From assembly GCA_012931725.1 (NCBI GenBank), contig CM022953.1, positions 60,706,321 through 60,770,320 on the forward strand: a DNA stretch of 64,000 nt, in the 5' to 3' direction. The notes below the pieces were generated by a model that was not told the DNA's origin, made no database searches, and worked only from the letters and a program-made list of their open reading frames with translations. Source of the DNA: Litsea cubeba (lineage: Eukaryota; Streptophyta; Magnoliopsida; Laurales; Lauraceae). The translations under genes were made by a program, and so were the position numbers. Of this stretch, positions 43,318-55,100 are shown piece after piece. Positions within the stretch are counted from its first letter, which is position 1; each line of letters begins with the position of its first letter.

Positions 43318-44357
43318 AAATAAATTCTAAAAACACACAAATAAATTTCAAAATTACGAAAATAAATTTTAAAAAATGAAATAATTTCGAAAAATACAAT
43401 AAGTTTTAAAAAAAGCAATATATAATCAAATAACGCAAATAAATTTTAAAAAATGCAAATAAGTTTTAAAATATCAAAATAAATTTTAAAAAAATATAAA
43501 TAAATTTCAAAAGACTCAAATAAATCTCAAAAGATCCAAAGAAAATCCCAAAAAATGCAAATAAATTTAAAATAATGAAAATAAATTTTAAATAATGCAA
43601 TAATTTTAAAAAATGTAATAAATTTGAAAAAACACAATAAATTTGAAAAAACACAATAATTTCAAAAAATGCAATAAATTTTAAAAATGCAATAAATTTG
43701 GAAAAACGCAATAAATTTGAAAAAACACAATAAATTTGAAAAAACGCAATAAATTTCAAAAGACGTAAATAAATTTAAAAAACGCATATAAATTTCAAAA
43801 AACGTAAATAAGTTTGCTAAAAAACTCAGAAAAAAACTAAGATAAATTTACCAAAAATACAAAGAAATATTACAGAAAATAGATAAATTTGAACAACACT
43901 CAAATAAATTTGACAAAAAACTCCGAAAAATTTGAACAAAACTTAGATAAATTTACAGAAAACTCAGATAAATTTTGAAAAAACTTAGATAAATTTACCA
44001 AAAACACAAAGAAATATGACAGAAAACAGATAAATTTGAACAACACTCAGACAAATATGACAAAAAACAGATAAATTTTGAAAAAACTTAGATAAATTTA
44101 CCAAAAACACAAAGAAATATGACAGAAAACAGATAAATTTGAACAACACTCAGACAAATATGACAAAAAATAGATAAATTTTGAAAAAACTTATATAAAT
44201 TTACCAAAAACACAAAGAAATATGACAGAAAACAGATAAATTTGAACAACACTCAGATAAATATGACAAAAAACAGATAAATTTGAACAAAACTTATATA
44301 AATTTGACAAAAAACTCGGATAAAATTGAACAAAACTCAGATAAATTTGATAAAATA
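43318..44357. repeat. AT-rich degenerate minisatellite, copy 2
   Basis: About 50 degenerate units of the type aaataaatttcaaaaaacgc at the left and ataaatttgacaaaaaactcag at the right. It is the reverse complement of the array at 655-1485. A higher-order block of about 70-110 bp (with caaagaaatatgacagaaaac) is repeated near 43990-44260. Confidence 0.88.
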
Positions 44358-44362
44358 GATAA

Positions 44363-44470
44363 ACAGAGCCAAAGAGCAATCACCGGGGAGACGTCGGTCC
44401 TCCACGGAATTCCCCTCTCATCCGTTTATCCATCTCAATCCCTTCTTGTCACCACCTCTGTCTACAGCAC
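44363..44470 (+). other. Segment similar to the chromovirus leader
   Basis: cagagccaaagagcaatcaccggggagacg... resembles the stretch just after the LTR of the chromovirus at 50112 (tcagagccgaagatcgatcgccggggagacg), including the end of its primer-binding site and the ggaattccc that follows. I take it as a captured or residual retroelement leader. Confidence 0.5.
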
Positions 44471-44537
44471 CCAATTCTCATCTTCCATCTCCACTACAGA
44501 ACAGTAAAAAAAAAAAAAAATAAAGACCATCATCCTA

Positions 44538-44855
44538 ACCGAGGTCCGCAAGAGCGGAACTTGTCCATGGCTAAGACCAGATGGCAAGACCCAGGTCATT
44601 GTTGTCCCCATTCGGGTCCACATCCCCATCAAGGAGCTCCTCAAGGTCTCCCCTTCTGACCCCACCACCGCCACCAAGTTCGTCAGCTACCAGGTCATAA
44701 AGCCCTCCGGGAAACCCAAAGGCATCCTCAACATCTCCTACAAGATCGGCGATAAGGTTGCACCCCCGCAGCCACCGTAGCCGCCGGCCTTCACCACCCA
44801 TAAATCCGACGAGCCGGTCACCGCCTACCCCGCCGCGAAGGCTAGATCCAGCGCC
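44538..44855 (+). pseudogene. Captured fragment of an SRC2-like C2-domain protein gene
   Basis: The frame 44538-44780 reads VHIPIKELL, FVSYQVIKPSGKPKG and LNISYKIGDKV, matching the end of the C2 domain and the following linker of plant SRC2-type proteins (small membrane-associated, calcium-binding C2 proteins of the cold and defence response). The start of the gene is missing and a TAG stop at 44778-44780 cuts the Pro/Ala-rich tail, whose codons seem to go on to about 44855. It lies inside a Mutator-like element and is GC-richer than its surroundings. Probably non-functional; it could make a chimeric transcript. Confidence 0.68.
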
Positions 44856-45204
44856 ATTGCACAAGTCACCGCATCATTGCACTGGAATCGTTTTAAACGG
44901 TCACCCCATGGATACCCACTTCAAATTCCGCATACGAATCTTTAATCACAGTTAAAATGGCAAATATATGTTAACAATGCATTTTTTGGGACAGAAGACT
45001 ATCTAGAAATAAGAGCGTCAACAGAAAATGTGAATAAATAAGAAAACAAGCAAACTGAAGTAGGGCCAGGGGAAAAGACATGGTGTGAACCACTCAAATC
45101 AAAGCATAAATTTAATTGAAGTTTTCGGAATCAAGAATAGCATCTGATCATCCAAAGTTTCCCACCATCACCCACTGCATCCGAGCCCAGTCGGCTTGAA
45201 TTAC

Positions 45205-45308
45205 TTTATAAAGGAGGTGGAGGAGAAGGTGGATGGCGCCGACCTCGGAGATGTAGGCGCGGGAGTCCGGATCGTGCTTGGAGAGGAGGCGGAGCTCGCA
45301 GAGGGCTT
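45205..45308 (-). pseudogene. Captured fragment of a U-box/ARM-repeat-like gene
   Basis: The minus strand reads ALCELRLLSKHDPDSRAYIS then EVGAIHLLLHLL, like the first ARM repeat of plant U-box E3 ligases (pattern ALxELRxLSK...R..I.EAGAI..L..LL). Only about 35 codons remain. It lies opposite to the C2-domain fragment in the same element. The match is from memory of the family pattern. Confidence 0.5.
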
Positions 45309-45959
45309 GGGTTTGCTATGTATTTGGATTGGATAAGCAGAGCTGCTGCGGAAGTTAAGAAGGAGGGAGAATACAAGATTTAAAATTTTAAATTTCAAAA
45401 TTTTATGCCTAAAACAGTTGGAAGGGCAAATTAGTCATGAAAAATGTGATCATGTGGATATAGGGACCTATGGCTGTAAAGAGTCTAGCTGAGTGGACTA
45501 GAGGCCTTAATAAGTTTTTCCTTGGACTGGAGGCTTGATACATTCACTTATAGGGACCTTTCGCTAATTTTGCCTTTAAAAATAGCCTTAAAAATGGAAA
45601 CCTGGGTTTTGTAGGTGTGTATCATCTGACAAGTTTTGCATCAAGAAGAGTAATGATGTTGTTCAAGGGTTCGTTTGTGTAAGACAATAAACTGGGAAAG
45701 CATTATTTTCCTACCAAAAAAAGTTACAGTGCCTTGTAACTGGTGTTACAGGAAATTTATAAATAATAAAAGTTAATTGCTGATATAGTGCTTCTACAAC
45801 CCTCAAAAAGGAGCGCATGGGAGATTTCGAGAGGGAAGGTTGGACATCTCTTGCTTCTTCTTAATGAGGAGAAACTAGAGACACCCAGTTGTTAATCAAT
45901 AAGAGTGTTTGATAATGCAATGATCTATTTTAAATAGACTTTTTCAAATCAATGGTTGA

Positions 45960-46540
45960 AACTTTTTCACAAATTCCTCGAGATCCACAATGTATCAAGC
46001 CTTGAAAATTGACGCCATAGCCATGTTCGGCCTTCCAAAGAGAACTAATGGTTTACATCTTGTGTTTGGGGCTCACATAATCCAAAAAAATCTATCATAT
46101 GGCTAACGTTAAATTTTTTTTCACATATAGATTGGTGATGATCCAACGGCTAAAATTTGGTCCCATAGCAATGTTTGACCGTCTAGACATTTTCAACGGC
46201 TTGGATTGTGATTTTCTATCCAAGAAATAAAATATAAAAAAAAGAAGAGAAAAACGTGACCGTTTATGGACTAATCCAAAATTAGGCATATTACATCAAT
46301 AGCTGATATTATTTTACAAATATCTTGAGATCCACAAGGTATCAAGCCTTGAAAACTGACCCCATAGCCGTGTTCAGCCTTCCAAAGAGATCTAACGATT
46401 TGGATCTTGTGTTTGGGGCCTACAAAATTCATAAATTCCCATCCAATTGTTAATAATTTTCTTGCACATATTTCAAGACTGGTGATGATCCAATGGCTGA
46501 AACTCGGTACCATAGCCAACAGTTTGGATTTTGATTTATT
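45960..46540. repeat. Diverged tandem duplication, about 340-bp period
   Basis: Segments starting near 45970 and 46318 share gagatccaca, gtatcaagccttgaaaa, catagcc, ccttccaaagaga, atcttgtgtttggggc and ggtgatgatccaa in the same order. Confidence 0.8.
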
Positions 46541-47935
46541 GTTTTAGATTTTTAAGAAAAATGGACTGGGGCATTGTGGTTCCATAAACATCGTTCATCC
46601 GCCTCTACTTTTCAAATGCATGGTTTTGGGGGCAGAGGAAAAAAGTGCCATTGCCTCTGCTTCTCTAAAGTGGACAGAGCCTAGAAACCACTGCCAAACG
46701 CCTCTATTTTAAAAAACTCTACCCAACTAAGAGATTTAAAGGCAAAAAAAAAAAAGATGTCAATCAGAGGCTAAAAGTTATCCTATGTACACCTTTGTTT
46801 GTGCACACTGTGCACAACTCATATTTGGAACCACCTAATGACCACACACAGAGGACCCCTGTGAAATACAACTGTCCTCCTTTTTTACATCCATCCAAAT
46901 GGACTGCACCGTTGAATTGATGGGTCATTTTTAAAGGGCTGAAACTTGTTAGCCGTTGATAAAGTTCTGTATATATATATATATATTTTTTTTTGTTGAT
47001 GAAGGGGTTAAGATGATTAGGTGGGGAGATAGGACCCAACCAGATGAACAGATTCTCCCTTCTGCTCCCAACCCCAAGTGGAGACCTAGGTGGGCCTGAC
47101 TGACCCATTTGGAATGAAATGGCCGCAGTTTACATCTGGCCTGGTGTCCTCAACTGACCACAATGGGACCTATATCGTGAACACACTAGTCTCTCAAATG
47201 CTTGGTTCAGATAGGATGATTACCCAGAAGCTGAGAAGTGCCGAGCTAGAGTATTGTCAAGCTCAGTAAAGAAGAACTTAGTACTAGCAGCACCCCATTT
47301 GCCTCATATACAAGCCCAGCTTGTTTAGGCTCGACTAACTTGAAAAATCAAATGCCTCATTATAGGTCAATGTTAACTCTCACATACCCAATCTTAAGAC
47401 CAGTCCGCTCAATTGCACTTATAATTTGGTGTGAAATTCGTCGACATTGTAAAACAACAAAATCCAAATTTATTATTAAGAGTTGCTAACATCAATATTC
47501 ATCTCCTTCAGTTTATATCTATAAAAACAAGCACCAAAAGTCTCAAGCTAAGATGAGTGGGACCTTAGCCAAGCTCTGCTCATTTTTGAAATGTAAAAGA
47601 GGCTCAGCCCAAGCTCAACTGAGGTGGGCCAAGCTTCCCTTTGTTTTGGATTATGCCTGTACACACTTGAGCTCTAATTTGCGAGCGCCAAGCAAGACAC
47701 CCTGATCTCAAAAGGCTTTGAAAATGTTTCAAAGGAATTACAGTATTGTTATATATTGTCGGTATTCTTACTACTACAAAAGAGCAAGATTGAAATGAGC
47801 AAGGCCTTGCTAAAACTTTGGACCCTTTTTTTAAAAGGGGCTAGTAAAAATAACTGGACTCGACTCATCAAGCTTAATAAAAAAAAACCTCAACCCCAAG
47901 CTGGCTCAACTCATTGACAGCACTAATACATGAGG

Positions 47936-48049
47936 CAAGGCCCCTAAAATGAACTAGACAGAAATATGTTTACATTCCAGGGCCACTGCCTGGGCCCCTA
48001 AAATGTACTAGACAGAAATATGTATACATTTCAGGGCCCCTGCCTCGTA
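47936..48049. repeat. Tandem duplication, about 57 bp
   Basis: Two adjacent copies containing cccctaaaatg, actagacagaaatatgt and cagggcc. Confidence 0.8.
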
Positions 48050-48125
48050 AATACTAGGATCCCAATTATAATTTTGCCAACTCTTTAATTTTAAGCTAAT
48101 ATGTAAATTCGGTCAAACTTAGTTT

Positions 48126-48149
48126 GAGAGAGAGAGAGAGAGAGAGAGA
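48126..48149. repeat. (GA)n microsatellite
   Basis: About 12 GA units. Confidence 0.9.
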
Positions 48150-48358
48150 ATTCAATGCACTACTGGGATTAAACTGAAGCTATATCAAATCAAAATCACC
48201 AAAATATCATCTGAAAAAACATGTATTCACTACAGTGATTAAGCTGAACTGCTTCACCACCCAGGGTAATACTAGGAGTGTTCTACCGAGCCACGTCCCC
48301 GTCATCTAACTAGGAAACGAACACATCAGGTATATAAAACAACAGGATCCTTGTAAGG

Positions 48359-48495
48359 CTAAATGCTCTTTTTCCTGATCTTCTTACCATGGCGCTTATT
48401 CAGCTTCAATTTCTTTTTCGATTTCTTCCCTACACCACCAACAGGTTTTAGGAATGATCCAGCTACTGCAGTTCCACCATCAGCCATCTCCACAT
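48359..48495 (-). CDS. Last exon of an LLP-homolog-like gene, otherwise missing
   Basis: A splice acceptor (ttaacag|AT, AG at 48497-48496) leads into a frame that reads VEMADGGTAVAG, FLKPVGGVGKK and a strongly basic end KRHGKKIRKKSI before TAG (48361-48359). Plant homologs of the small nucleolar protein LLP (learning-associated protein) end in a similar MDVEM...LKPVG(G/S)xGKKLKKK...KIRKK sequence, as far as I recall. No upstream exons were found before the chromovirus at 49742, so this may be a gene remnant or the rest may be too short or distant to see. The short frame read without splicing extends to 48541, but the codons before 48495 look like intron. Confidence 0.45.
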
Positions 48496-49736
48496 CTGTT
48501 AACAGGCCCAATTTAGGTGTTGAGGGATCCCAAAATTGCAAAGTAGAATGAAATTGCTACATAGCTAAATATCCTTTACAGAGTAACAGAACTTTCATAC
48601 CAAAATGATCATATACCAGTACAATGTGAGTAAATGTAAATGTACACCTTCTGAACAGATGAGCAGTTAAAAGATCATGGCTATCAATCCACGCTATTTC
48701 ATATCCATAATGCATTCCTATGATTCCCTGGACTAAGCTAGGCAATAACCAATGCGAAAAAACACAATTGAAAATTAAATCCATCAGCATCATTATGATA
48801 TCGAGGAGAATTTTCACCTACTACCAGATTTGCCCCAAGTGGTCTGGGACAACGACAGTACAAAAAAAAAAAAAAAAACTTCTATTTTGATTATTTCTTT
48901 ACAGATTTTCATGGCAATTGACTTTGAAAATTTGTTTGAGACTTGTATTTGCATTAGGACTTAATTTTAGTAAGTTTAAGGGTTTCATGACGATTAGAGC
49001 CTTATATAAGGTCTCTTACGGTAGAGTGTGTGTTAAGAGTATGTTCAGCAGTTTAAGTTTATCAAATAAAGCACTATTGCTTTTATGTTTTTTCTCTCTC
49101 ATAGTCTACAAGGTGAGTTGGTGTTTTATTTGCATTGTTCCTTTTGCCGACTTAAGTCTGGAAATCTGCTTGTTTGCTGAATGCTAGTGTAGTGGCTGGA
49201 ATATTTTCTGGTTTTGGATTCTGGGGTCCTTGACAGTCCAATTGCATCAAATCGGTACAACGTCGCTCAAGCTCAAGTTCAGAATACTAGATTTGAGCTC
49301 GAGTTGGAGCACGACCTTGGTCAAGCTCATCTCAGCACAGCCCCACACGGCTTGTTTCAATCCCCTAATACTGATAATATTAACAGATACTTAAACTTTA
49401 CTATGAGCATCCGGATCATATCCCTATGAATAAGTCATAATAAGTGATCAACTAAGGCATTAATGTGTGTTTGATTTGCTCTCTAAAATGACTTTTTGAG
49501 CTTTTAGATTTCAAAACACCCAAAAGCCCTCAAAAGTATGTTTGGTTATTTCATTATTAAAAGGACGTGTGAAAGAGCCTAAGTGAAAATCTTCTTCCCA
49601 AATAAACAACTAGGGTCTTGCTTCAATGTTGGAGAGGGACTTTTTGTTTATCGCGGGAAGCAGATGGTGATTTACAGAGAAAAAATTGAAACCGGGAGGG
49701 AGTCTTTTGCGCAGGTAATTTCCTCTCTTCCTCCCA
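48496..49736. other. Intergenic or intronic DNA left of the chromovirus
   Basis: No exon recognised. A word tgtgtgtttgatttgctc near 49466 resembles, inverted, a word near 57600 (cgaaacacaccc), possible ends of a small DNA element split by the chromovirus. Confidence 0.35.
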
Positions 49737-49741
49737 CCCGG

Positions 49742-50101
49742 TGATGCAGTCCGATCCCTATCCAAGACAGGGACCCACAACCGCAAGCCTTGACGGACCC
49801 TACTGATGGGGTCCACATGTGCTTCACCGTTTCCTAATTTTAGATTAGTAACATTGCTTTGTTTACTTGCTTTCTAAATTTATTGTTAATTAGAATTAGT
49901 AGTTTCCTCATTAGCATACGTGATGCTCTATATAAACAGAAGAGCCCTAATGTAATTTTCATGCTTATTATCAGTTAATCCAAGTTATCTTTGTGAGTTA
50001 TCTCTCGTGTCTTATGGTTTGTGCTGTGCCTTAGGGCTAGAATCCATCTTGGATTCGATCAATCCTTCGGGAGATTGATCTATCAATCTCTGGCTGCGTC
50101 A
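49742..50101 (+). repeat. 5' LTR of the chromovirus
   Basis: 360 bp, tgatgcagtc to gctgcgtca. A TATA box (tctatataaac) is at about 49927-49937. Confidence 0.95.
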
Positions 50102-50103
50102 AA

Positions 50104-50117
50104 TTGGTATCAGAGCC
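50104..50117 (+). promoter_or_regulatory. Primer-binding site of the chromovirus
   Basis: ttggtatcagagcc, complementary to initiator Met tRNA, two bases after the LTR. Confidence 0.92.
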
Positions 50118-51269
50118 GAAGATCGATCGCCGGGGAGACGACTGTCCTTCCCGGAATTCCCTCTTTGTCCCCTCTCTCTCTCTACATCCCACCATCGTCA
50201 CTCTCTCTCTACATCCCACCATCGTCATCCGCAAACTTTCCCACAGTCCAAAAAAAAAAAAAAACCAGTCACCGAAACCCACCACCATCCCCACTGTCAC
50301 GCTTCCACCCCTGCCAAACGTCCACCACTCACCCAAATCCCGAAACCCTAATTCCCTAACCACTAACAAAATCCCCAAACCAAACCCTAAATCACACAAA
50401 CCACCGAAACCCCCACTGTCACGATTCCAAACCCCAACCCAGACACTTTTTCCCAAATCCCCAAATACCCCAAAACCCGAAACCCTAATTCCCAAACCCT
50501 AGCACACTCCCCTTCCTCTCACAGCACCAAAGAGTTCAAATCCCCCAGACACTTTTTCCCCAAATCCACAAAAATCCCCAATCCTAACCCTAAATCACAC
50601 AAGAGCCCAGACATTCCCAGACATCTATCCCATCACACCCGCTCCACGGCCTGCACCATACAACCCCAGACCGAAACCCTAGAATCCTGAAACCCTAATT
50701 CTTCCTGAACCCAATCTCCCCAAATTGAGAACCCCAGACGGCCAGACCCACTGTCGAGACCCAACATCCCGTTTCTGCCTTCCTTTTTCAACCTCGTCAA
50801 ACAACCCAACCCAGAGAAAAAAAAAAAAAGAAGAGAACACAGAGTAGAATCAGAGAGAGAGCACAGACTAAAAGAAAGAAGAAATAGAAGAAGGTGAGGG
50901 AGGAGGAGCACTGAGTTCGAAAGGGCGTACCTGGCACCTTACGGGAAATTCCAGCACCCAGCACCTTCATCGTCTTCAGCAACAAGGAGCAGACAGCGAC
51001 CCTCCATCGCTGCCAACCTTTCCCCTTCCGTTTTGCTTTCGTCTTTGTTCAACGGTGAGAAGCCAAGCCTCCTTTAATTTCTTCTCTGCACAAAAACCAA
51101 GGCCAAACCAAGGGCCTTTCTTCACACGTGCCTTCATCAGGCAGAAAATAAACTGGACCTCCCAATCGGGCCTGATCTGAAGTTTGGGCCCTAACTGAGT
51201 TCAGGCCCAACCCGGCCCAGAACCCCACTAAAAAAAAAAAAAAAAGTGCAGAATTTTTGGTCTGCGTCC
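50118..51269 (+). other. Long chromovirus leader with CCCTAAA-like words
   Basis: No gene supported; frames on both strands reflect the C- and A-rich composition. Words aaaccctaa and accctaaa, as in the plant telomere repeat, occur at least eight times between about 50340 and 50720. Confidence 0.6.
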
Positions 51270-52130
51270 ATGGCTACTCGCACCGGACAAAATTTTCGTG
51301 GCAGACTCTCTGACATTCAGCGCGATGATTGCATAAGAGATTTATATGAACGGGTCGACGCCTTACAACTCACTGTCAATGAACTTGCTAAGGCTCCTTC
51401 AAACCCTCATGGCGAATCTTCCAGCACTTCTGGTTCACACTCTCACCAATTGGAAAATATTCCCAGAGAATCAATCCAAGAGTTCTTTCAACGTCTCTTT
51501 GCAGACCGAGCCGCTGACAATTTTCCGCCTGGCCCGCGCCAAGATGATCTTTCGCGGAAAATCAAATTAGAGGTTGCTGAATTTTCTGGTCAAGGTGATG
51601 CTCGTGCCCTTCTTGATTGGCTTACTTCAATTGAGGATTATTTCACTTGGTATCATATTGAAGATCCTCAACGAGTCGCTTTTGTCAAGATGAAGTTAAA
51701 AGGTCCTGCTCGAATTTGGTGGAAAAATATTGATGACCACAATGTGCAAATGGGTCGCCCTCCTATTACACGTTGGGAAATTATGAAAGAAAGACTGGAA
51801 GATAAGTTCTTGCCTTCTGACTACATTGATTCATTTAATAGCGAGCTTATCAATCTTCAGCAAGGTTCTATGACCATAGATGAATACACTCATAAGTTCC
51901 ATGAGCTTTGTATTCGATGCAAATCTAATGAAGATGATCGCTTGATGGTCACCCGTTATCGAGAAAGATTACGTCCAGAAATACAGGATAAATTGGCTGT
52001 ATTTGACTTCGCCACTGTTGATGCAATTTCTAGCAAGGCACGACGCGTTGAGCAAACGCTGCGTCAACACACTGGGCGACGTTTCGGTAACCAAGCCGGG
52101 GAGCCCTATAAAAGGGTCCCGATTCTACTT
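51270..52130 (+). pseudogene. Chromovirus gag
   Basis: I start at ATG 51270 (MATRTGQNFRGR); the frame before it begins with GTG in an A-run. The capsid region reads KIKLEVAEFSGQGDARALLD, YFTWYHIEDPQRVAFVKMKL, RWEIMKERLEDKFLP, and LQQGSMTIDEYTHKF. After GEPYK (about 52105) the frame is lost at the run aaaaggg; the nucleocapsid part, with zinc knuckle CHSCKNRGHYAREC (about 52309-52350), lies in the next frame and continues into pol. In related elements gag and pol form one frame, so this is a one-base shift, either mutation or sequence error. Confidence 0.85.
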
Positions 52131-55100
52131 TCAATCGGACTCCACAGCAAGGGTTCCGACCACCTTCAAACCAACCACAGAACCAACTCCAAAGGCAGCC
52201 ACAAGCTTCACCACAGGGTCCACAGAATCCTCAGCTCAATCAAAAGTGGACACCAAATCAGAATAATGCTAGAGGCACTGGGATAATCGCTAAGCGCGAC
52301 ATTGTCTGTCATTCTTGCAAAAATCGAGGTCATTATGCTAGAGAATGTCCTCACAGGAATCTGCATTGTGATGGTGAACCTTATGATGATGAACAGTATG
52401 ATGAGGAAATCGAAGTGGAGAAACCTGATGCACAATTTCCAACAGATCCAGAGTCCGCACTTGAAGCCTACACAGCTGATGATGACAGCCCATTACTTTT
52501 CCTTCACCGCCGCCTATTGGTTGCAGATGGTATTGAAGAAGACGATGAAAACCAAGCTCCTATTTTCCGAACCAGAGGCACTTGTAAAGGACGAGCTTGC
52601 AATGCCATCATTGATGGTGGAAGTGCTATGAGCGTCATATCCAAAGATGCAGTTGATAAACTTCAGTTGCCAACTATAAAGCACCCGAGACCTTACAGAG
52701 TTGCATGGGTAAATGATTATTCAATTCCCGTCAACCGCCAGTGCATTGTTCCCTTGAAGATGGGCTCGTATGAAGATCATGTCAAATGTGATGTTATTCC
52801 AATGAATGTTGCCCACATCTTATTTGGCAGACCTTGGCTGAGGCGCTTGAAAGTCATCACTGATCATTCGGATAACACATACACTTTCAAATGGAATGGA
52901 CGCCAAATTCAGTTGAAGCCCATGGAAACTCCATTTTCTGTAAAGCAATCTACTCATACTGCCTCTCCTCACATCCTCACCATGCGCAAATTTGAAGTTG
53001 AAAGTCAAGAGCAAGGTGTGATGTATGCTTTGGTTACTAGACAAGTGACCGAATCAAGTACAAACTCCACCCCATCCCCTCCCCAAGAGGTCCAACCATT
53101 GCTCGATGAATTTTCTGATTTAATTCCTGATGAGCTTCCCAATGAATTGCCACCAATGCGAGACATCCAGCATGCAATAGATTTAACTCCTGGAGCCTCT
53201 CTCCCTAATCTTCGTGCTTATCGGATGAGTCCTTCCGAACATGCTGAGCTCAAGAAACAAGTTGATGATCTATTGCTACGGGGATATATTCGGGAAAGCC
53301 TAAGTCCATGTGCCGTACCCGCTCTCCTCACACCAAAAAAGGATGGAAGCTGGCGTATGTGCGTGGATAGTCGTGCCATCAATAAAATCACTGTAAAGTA
53401 TCGCTTTCCTATTCCTCGACTTGATGATATGCTTGATCTAATGACTAGTGCTTCTGTTTTTTCTAAAATTGATCTCCGCAGTGGTTATCATCAAATTAGA
53501 ATTAGGCCAGGTGATGAATGGAAGACAGCCTTTAAAACTAAAGATGGTCTTTATGAATGGCTTGTTATGCCTTTTGGTCTTTCTAATGCTCCTAGCACAT
53601 TCATGCGTGTTATGAATCAATTGCTCAACCCGTTTATTGGAAAGTTCGTTGTTGTCTACTTCGATGATATCTTGATTTATAGTAAATCCAAACGGGAGCA
53701 TCTTGATCACTTGAAGAGCATCTTTGAACTTCTTCGCCGGGAACGCTTCTATGCTAATCTGAAGAAGTGTACTTTTATGAGCCATTCTGTGATTTTCCTA
53801 GGCTTTGTTGTCTCTTCTAAGGGTATCGCAATGGACCCATCCAAGATTCAAGCTATCCTCGATTGGCCTGTTCCACGAACTCTCACTGAAGTTCGTAGTT
53901 TTCACGGACTTGCTACTTTCTATAAAAGGTTCATTCAAGATTTCAGCAGCATTATGGCTCCAATCACTAATTGTATGAAACAGGGTGAATTTAAATGGAC
54001 AAGTGCAGCAACTGGAGCATTTGGCGAAATCAAGAGCATGATCACGGAAGCCCCTGTCCTTCGACTTCCAGATTTTAACAAAGTCTTTGAAGTTGCTTGT
54101 GATGCTTCCCAGGTCGGCATTGGAGGAGTTCTTAGCCAAGAAGGTCATCCGATTGCATTTTTTAGCGAAAAGCTCTCCGATGCCAAACGCCGATACTCTA
54201 TTTATGATCTGGAATTCTACGCCGTTGTGCAAGCATTGCGATACTGGCGTCATTACTTGGTTGGCAACGACTGTCTTATATTCCGATCACGAGGCATTGA
54301 AGCATATACAGTCCCAACAACATGTTAGTGATCGTCGAATTAAATGGAGCTCTTTCCTTCAACAATACACATTCAGTCTCCGTCATAAAGCTGGCAAAGA
54401 AAATATCGTAGCTGATGCTTTGAGTCGTCGGAAACATCTTCTCACTACTATGGCAGTCACTGTTACAGGTTTTGACCAAATAAAGCACGAATATCCAAAT
54501 GACAAGGATTTCGGTCTCATCTTTGCGGATTTTCTTAACGGCAACAAGGATAAGCACCCTCATTACAGCCTTCATGATGGATTCTTATTCCGAGGTAACA
54601 AACTTTGCCTCCCTGCTACTTCTATTCGAGAACATGTTGTTCGTGAATTACATTCTGGAGGTTGTAGTGGTCATTTGGGACGTGACAAGACACTCGCTCT
54701 TGTGGATGATCGTTTCTATTGGCCGCGCATGCGGGTTCTTGTTATCAGCATATGTGAGAGATGTCGCACCTGTCAATTGGCTAAAGGAAACAAGAAAAAT
54801 ACAGGTTTATATCAGCCATTGCCTATTCCTAATACACCATGGGAAAATATCAGTATGGATTTTGTGTTAGGACTTCCAAAGACTGTACGGAAATTTGATT
54901 CCATCTTCGTTGTTGTTGATCGTTTTTTCTAAAATGGCTCATTTTATTTCATGCAACACAACATCTGATGCTTATAAAGTAGCTCAACTGTTCTTCAAAG
55001 AGGTTGTCCGTCTTCATGGCCTCCCCAAAACAATCGTTTCAGATCGTGACACTAAATTTATGAGTTACTTTTGGAAGACTTTGTGGATGACAGCAAAAAC

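Larger units (their letters stand above)
43081..45574 (+). mobile_element. Pack-MULE-like element carrying gene fragments
   Basis: The ends 43081-43207 and 45420-45574 are long, diverged inverted repeats: both begin with a gg...a-rich 15 bases leading to gg(a)caggtccct / cgaaaggtccct, and both contain a second aggtccct and a taattt(a/g)ccctt word. They are flanked by ttaaaaaat (43072-43080) and tttaaaaat (45575-45583), a 9-bp target-like repeat with one mismatch, the Mutator length. Inside are an AT-rich minisatellite, a chromovirus-leader-like stretch, a C2-domain gene fragment and a U-box/ARM-like fragment. No transposase is present. Confidence 0.62.
45584..48358. other. Intergenic DNA with local duplications
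   Basis: No gene supported. It holds a diverged tandem pair (45960-46540), a TA run near 46970-46986 and a short tandem pair (47936-48049). Confidence 0.45.

Noticed and set aside
50037..50502. Long Pro/Ser/Thr-rich and Gly/Phe-rich frames over the chromovirus LTR and leader
   Set aside because: Composition of the C- and A-rich leader; they cross the LTR end and primer site.
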